Below, piece after piece: positions 62,173 to 64,000 of a stretch of 64,000 nucleotides of DNA; within the stretch, counting starts at the first letter, position 1; every line of letters starts with the position of its first letter. The translations under genes were made by a program, and so were the position numbers. Origin of the DNA: JBHYGK01 sp051859045 (GTDB taxonomy: Bacteria > Pseudomonadota > Gammaproteobacteria > Xanthomonadales > Xanthomonadaceae); the NCBI GenBank assembly GCA_051859045.1, contig JBHYGK010000034.1:62001-126000 (forward strand), written 5' to 3'. Under the pieces are notes generated by a model. That model was not told the DNA's origin, did not search any database, and saw only the letters and a program-made list of their open reading frames with translations.

Positions 62173-63177
62173 ATGATACCCCTCCCCGCGCCCCCGGCGC
62201 AGCCCGTCCGCTGGCAGCAGGCCTGGCGCGACGCCATCCGCGATCCCCGCGAGCTGCTGGCCCTGCTGGGCCTGGACCACCTCGCCCCCGCCCTGGGCGC
62301 GGCCGCCGAGGCCCAGTTCGCCCTGCGCGTGCCCCGCGGCTTCGCGGCCCGGATGCGCCCGGGCGACCCCCACGACCCCCTGCTGCGCCAGGTCCTGCCG
62401 GTGCTGGACGAGGAGCGCGTGGTGCCGGGCTTCGGCCTGGACGCGGTGGGCGACCTGGCCGCCCGGGGCGCCACCGGCCTGCTGCACAAGTACCAGGGCC
62501 GGGCCCTGCTGGTGGCCACGGGCAGCTGCGCGATCCACTGCCGCTACTGCTTCCGCCGGCACTTCCCCTATGCCGAGGAGACCGCGGCGGCCGGGGCCTG
62601 GGCCGACGCCCTGGCCTACCTGGCGCAGGACGCGAGCATCGAGGAGGTGCTGCTGAGCGGCGGCGACCCGCTGTCGCTGGCCACCCCGAAGCTGGCCGAG
62701 TTCACCCGCGGCCTGGCCGCCCTGCCCCACGTGCGCCGCCTGCGCCTGCACACCCGCCTGCCCATCGTGCTGCCCGAGCGGATCGACGCCGAGCTGCTGG
62801 ACTGGCTGCGCGGCCTGCCGCAGCGGGTGGTGGTGGTGGTCCACGCCAACCACGCCCGCGAGCTCGACGCCTCCACCGCGGCGGCCTTCGCCGCCCTGCG
62901 CGAGGCCGGCGCCACCCTGCTCAACCAGGCCGTGCTGCTGCGCGGGGTCAACGACGACGCCGACGCCCTGGCCGAGCTCTCCGGCACCCTGTTCGAGCAG
63001 GGCGTGCTGCCTTACTACCTGCACCAGCTCGACCGGGTCGCGGGCGCCGCGCATTTCGAGGTCGGCGACGACGAGGCCCGCGCCCTGCACGCCGCGCTGG
63101 TCGCCCGGCTGCCGGGCTACCTCGTGCCGAAACTGGTCCGCGAACTGCCCGGGGACGTCGCCAAGCGTCCCCTCTGA
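62173..63177 (+). CDS. epmB: EF-P lysine 2,3-aminomutase EpmB
   Basis: This 334-residue radical-SAM enzyme has the iron-sulfur motif in GSCAIHCRYCFRRHFPYAEE. EEVLLSGGDPLSL, RLRLHTRLPIVLP and LNQAVLLRGVNDD follow, and the end YLVPKLVRELPGDVAKRPL lacks the C-terminal extension of catabolic lysine aminomutases, as in EpmB. It converts lysine to beta-lysine for EF-P. The ATG at 62173 gives the family length; an in-frame ATG at 62131 would add 14 residues that look non-conserved. Confidence 0.93.
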   Translation: MIPLPAPPAQPVRWQQAWRDAIRDPRELLALLGLDHLAPALGAAAEAQFALRVPRGFAARMRPGDPHDPLLRQVLPVLDEERVVPGFGLDAVGDLAARGATGLLHKYQGRALLVATGSCAIHCRYCFRRHFPYAEETAAAGAWADALAYLAQDASIEEVLLSGGDPLSLATPKLAEFTRGLAALPHVRRLRLHTRLPIVLPERIDAELLDWLRGLPQRVVVVVHANHARELDASTAAAFAALREAGATLLNQAVLLRGVNDDADALAELSGTLFEQGVLPYYLHQLDRVAGAAHFEVGDDEARALHAALVARLPGYLVPKLVRELPGDVAKRPL

Positions 63178-63266
63178 AGGCGTGACCGCGCGCGCGCTCT
63201 GGCGCCGTTCGTCTGGCGCGGTTTCCGACGAGCGTGTAAAAAACCAGCGACAGACCGGGAGTGGCC

Positions 63267-64000
63267 ATGGCGCAGCAGAAGGAATCCGTGATCCGCATCC
63301 TGCTGGTCGAAGACCGGATCGACGATGCGGAACAGCTCAGCAGCGTGCTGCGCAACGGCGGCATCGCCGTGCGCCCGCAGCGGCCTGAGTCGCTGGAGGA
63401 GCTCGCCAGGCTCGCCGCCGAGCAGCCCATCGACCTGGTGATGATCAGCAAGGCCGGGCGCCAGATCCCCTTCGACGAGGCGGTCGAGGCCGTCAACGCC
63501 AGCGGCAAGGACCTGCCGATCATCGCCGTGGTCGACGCGCTCGACGAGGCCACCGTGCTCGGCGCGATCGCCGTGGGCACCCGCGCGGCGCTGCGCGGCC
63601 GGCCGGAGCACTTCCAGTGGGTGGTGCGCAACGAGTTCGCCTCGCTGCAGGCCCGGCGCGGCCTGCGCCGGCTCGAGGCCGCGCTGCGCGAGACCGAGCG
63701 CCGCTGCGACTCGCTGATCAGCTCCTCGCGCGACCCCATCGCCTACATCCACGAGGGCATGCACATCCGGGCCAACGAGGCCTACCTCGAGATGTTCGGC
63801 TTCACCGAGTTCGAGGAGATCGAGGGCCTCTCGGTGCTCGACCTGGTGGCCCCGGCCCACGCCGCGGGCTTCAAGGACCTGCTCAAGCGCCTCTCGCGCG
63901 GCGAGGCCCCGCCCAAGAGCCTGCAGCTGATGGCCCAGCGCGGCGACGGCAGCACCTTCGACGCGGTCATGGAATTCGCGCAGGCCTCCTGGGAGGGCGA
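63267..64000 (+). CDS. fimX: FimX-like REC-PAS signalling protein, 3'-truncated by window edge
   Basis: An open frame from ATG 63267 runs off the right edge (244 full codons visible). Residues 1 to about 125 form a receiver-like domain (RILLVEDRIDDAEQLSSVL), but the phosphoacceptor site reads DLVMISKAG with Ser where Asp is usual, so it should not be phosphorylated. A coiled linker (about 130-150) precedes a PAS domain with SLISSSRDPIAYIHEGMHIR and NEAYLEMFGFTEFEEI. The layout and position after efp/epmB match xanthomonad FimX, which continues with degenerate GGDEF and EAL domains and controls type IV pili. Those domains lie outside the window, so the name is provisional. Confidence 0.75.
   Translation, partial: MAQQKESVIRILLVEDRIDDAEQLSSVLRNGGIAVRPQRPESLEELARLAAEQPIDLVMISKAGRQIPFDEAVEAVNASGKDLPIIAVVDALDEATVLGAIAVGTRAALRGRPEHFQWVVRNEFASLQARRGLRRLEAALRETERRCDSLISSSRDPIAYIHEGMHIRANEAYLEMFGFTEFEEIEGLSVLDLVAPAHAAGFKDLLKRLSRGEAPPKSLQLMAQRGDGSTFDAVMEFAQASWEG

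Noticed and set aside
59272..63090. Minus-strand open frame of 1272 codons
   Set aside because: Only its last 245 codons are ubiG. The rest lies antisense to epmB and across efp and the hydrolase in other frames, and is open only because of high GC.

Overview
The window is very GC-rich chromosomal DNA from a gammaproteobacterium of the Xanthomonadales (Lysobacteraceae, Lysobacter/Luteimonas-like). Four things point there: the arginine cluster uses an acetylornithine-type transcarbamylase (ArgF'), an ArgB-ArgA fusion and an ArgE-type deacetylase; the histidine operon is headed by a TrpR/YerC-type regulator; DksA carries a long Lys/Ala/Pro-rich N-terminal extension; and efp, epmB and a FimX-like gene are neighbours. 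I see no insertion sequence, integrase, phage gene, CRISPR array or replication origin. No gene-free stretch exceeds about 300 bases.

Layout. 1-12.9 kb (+ strand): an accessory run of about two dozen small, mostly translationally coupled genes. They include a lipoprotein, a zinc-ribbon protein, an SMI1/KNR4 protein, a trypsin-like protease, a GNAT-SnoaL fusion, DUF4253, a broken DUF2314 gene, DUF1801, a DUF6795-like protein and an Imm70-like protein. Several of these families are known from toxin-immunity neighbourhoods. 12.9-15.7 kb (-): a coupled pair of phosphohydrolases. 15.8-23.6 kb (-): the full histidine operon yerC-hisG-hisD-hisC-hisB-hisH-hisA-hisF-hisIE. 23.8-26.4 kb (+): a 7TM diguanylate cyclase and a glutathione S-transferase. 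26.4-29.7 kb (-): hisS and a long HAL-family lyase. 29.9-30.1 kb: tRNA-Pro(CGG) with a duplicated terminator. 30.3-36.2 kb (+): a pgaABCD-type operon for poly-beta-1,6-GlcNAc export. 36.2-43.6 kb (-): the arginine cluster argF'-argG-argE-argBA-argC-argH, preceded by what looks like a complete arginine attenuator. 44.6-48.4 kb (+): cysS, sufE and a DUF885 peptidase. 48.4-49.7 kb (-): dksA with three tandem terminators. 49.8-53.7 kb (+): yidD, pyrC, an M23 peptidase and a leucine-repeat protein. 53.7-57.6 kb (-): small exported or membrane proteins, a bicupin and folE2. 57.7-61.4 kb (-): squalene-synthase-like gene, gph, ubiG and an MTA/SAH-deaminase-type hydrolase. 61.5-63.2 kb: divergent efp and epmB. 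63.3 kb to the end: a FimX-like gene running off the window.

How it works together. Histidine and arginine biosynthesis and the charging enzymes HisRS and CysRS sit close together, and their control elements can be read in the sequence. The arg cluster begins with a short ORF (35, 19 or 15 codons depending on the start) bearing an Arg-Ala-Arg-Arg codon run and ending in Arg-stop. A strong intrinsic terminator follows, and its 5' arm is complementary to a segment just before the leader stop codon. This is the best candidate here for an undescribed regulatory system. The his operon has an operator-like inverted repeat upstream, and its regulator ends in a His-rich tail followed by a C-rich spacer before hisG.
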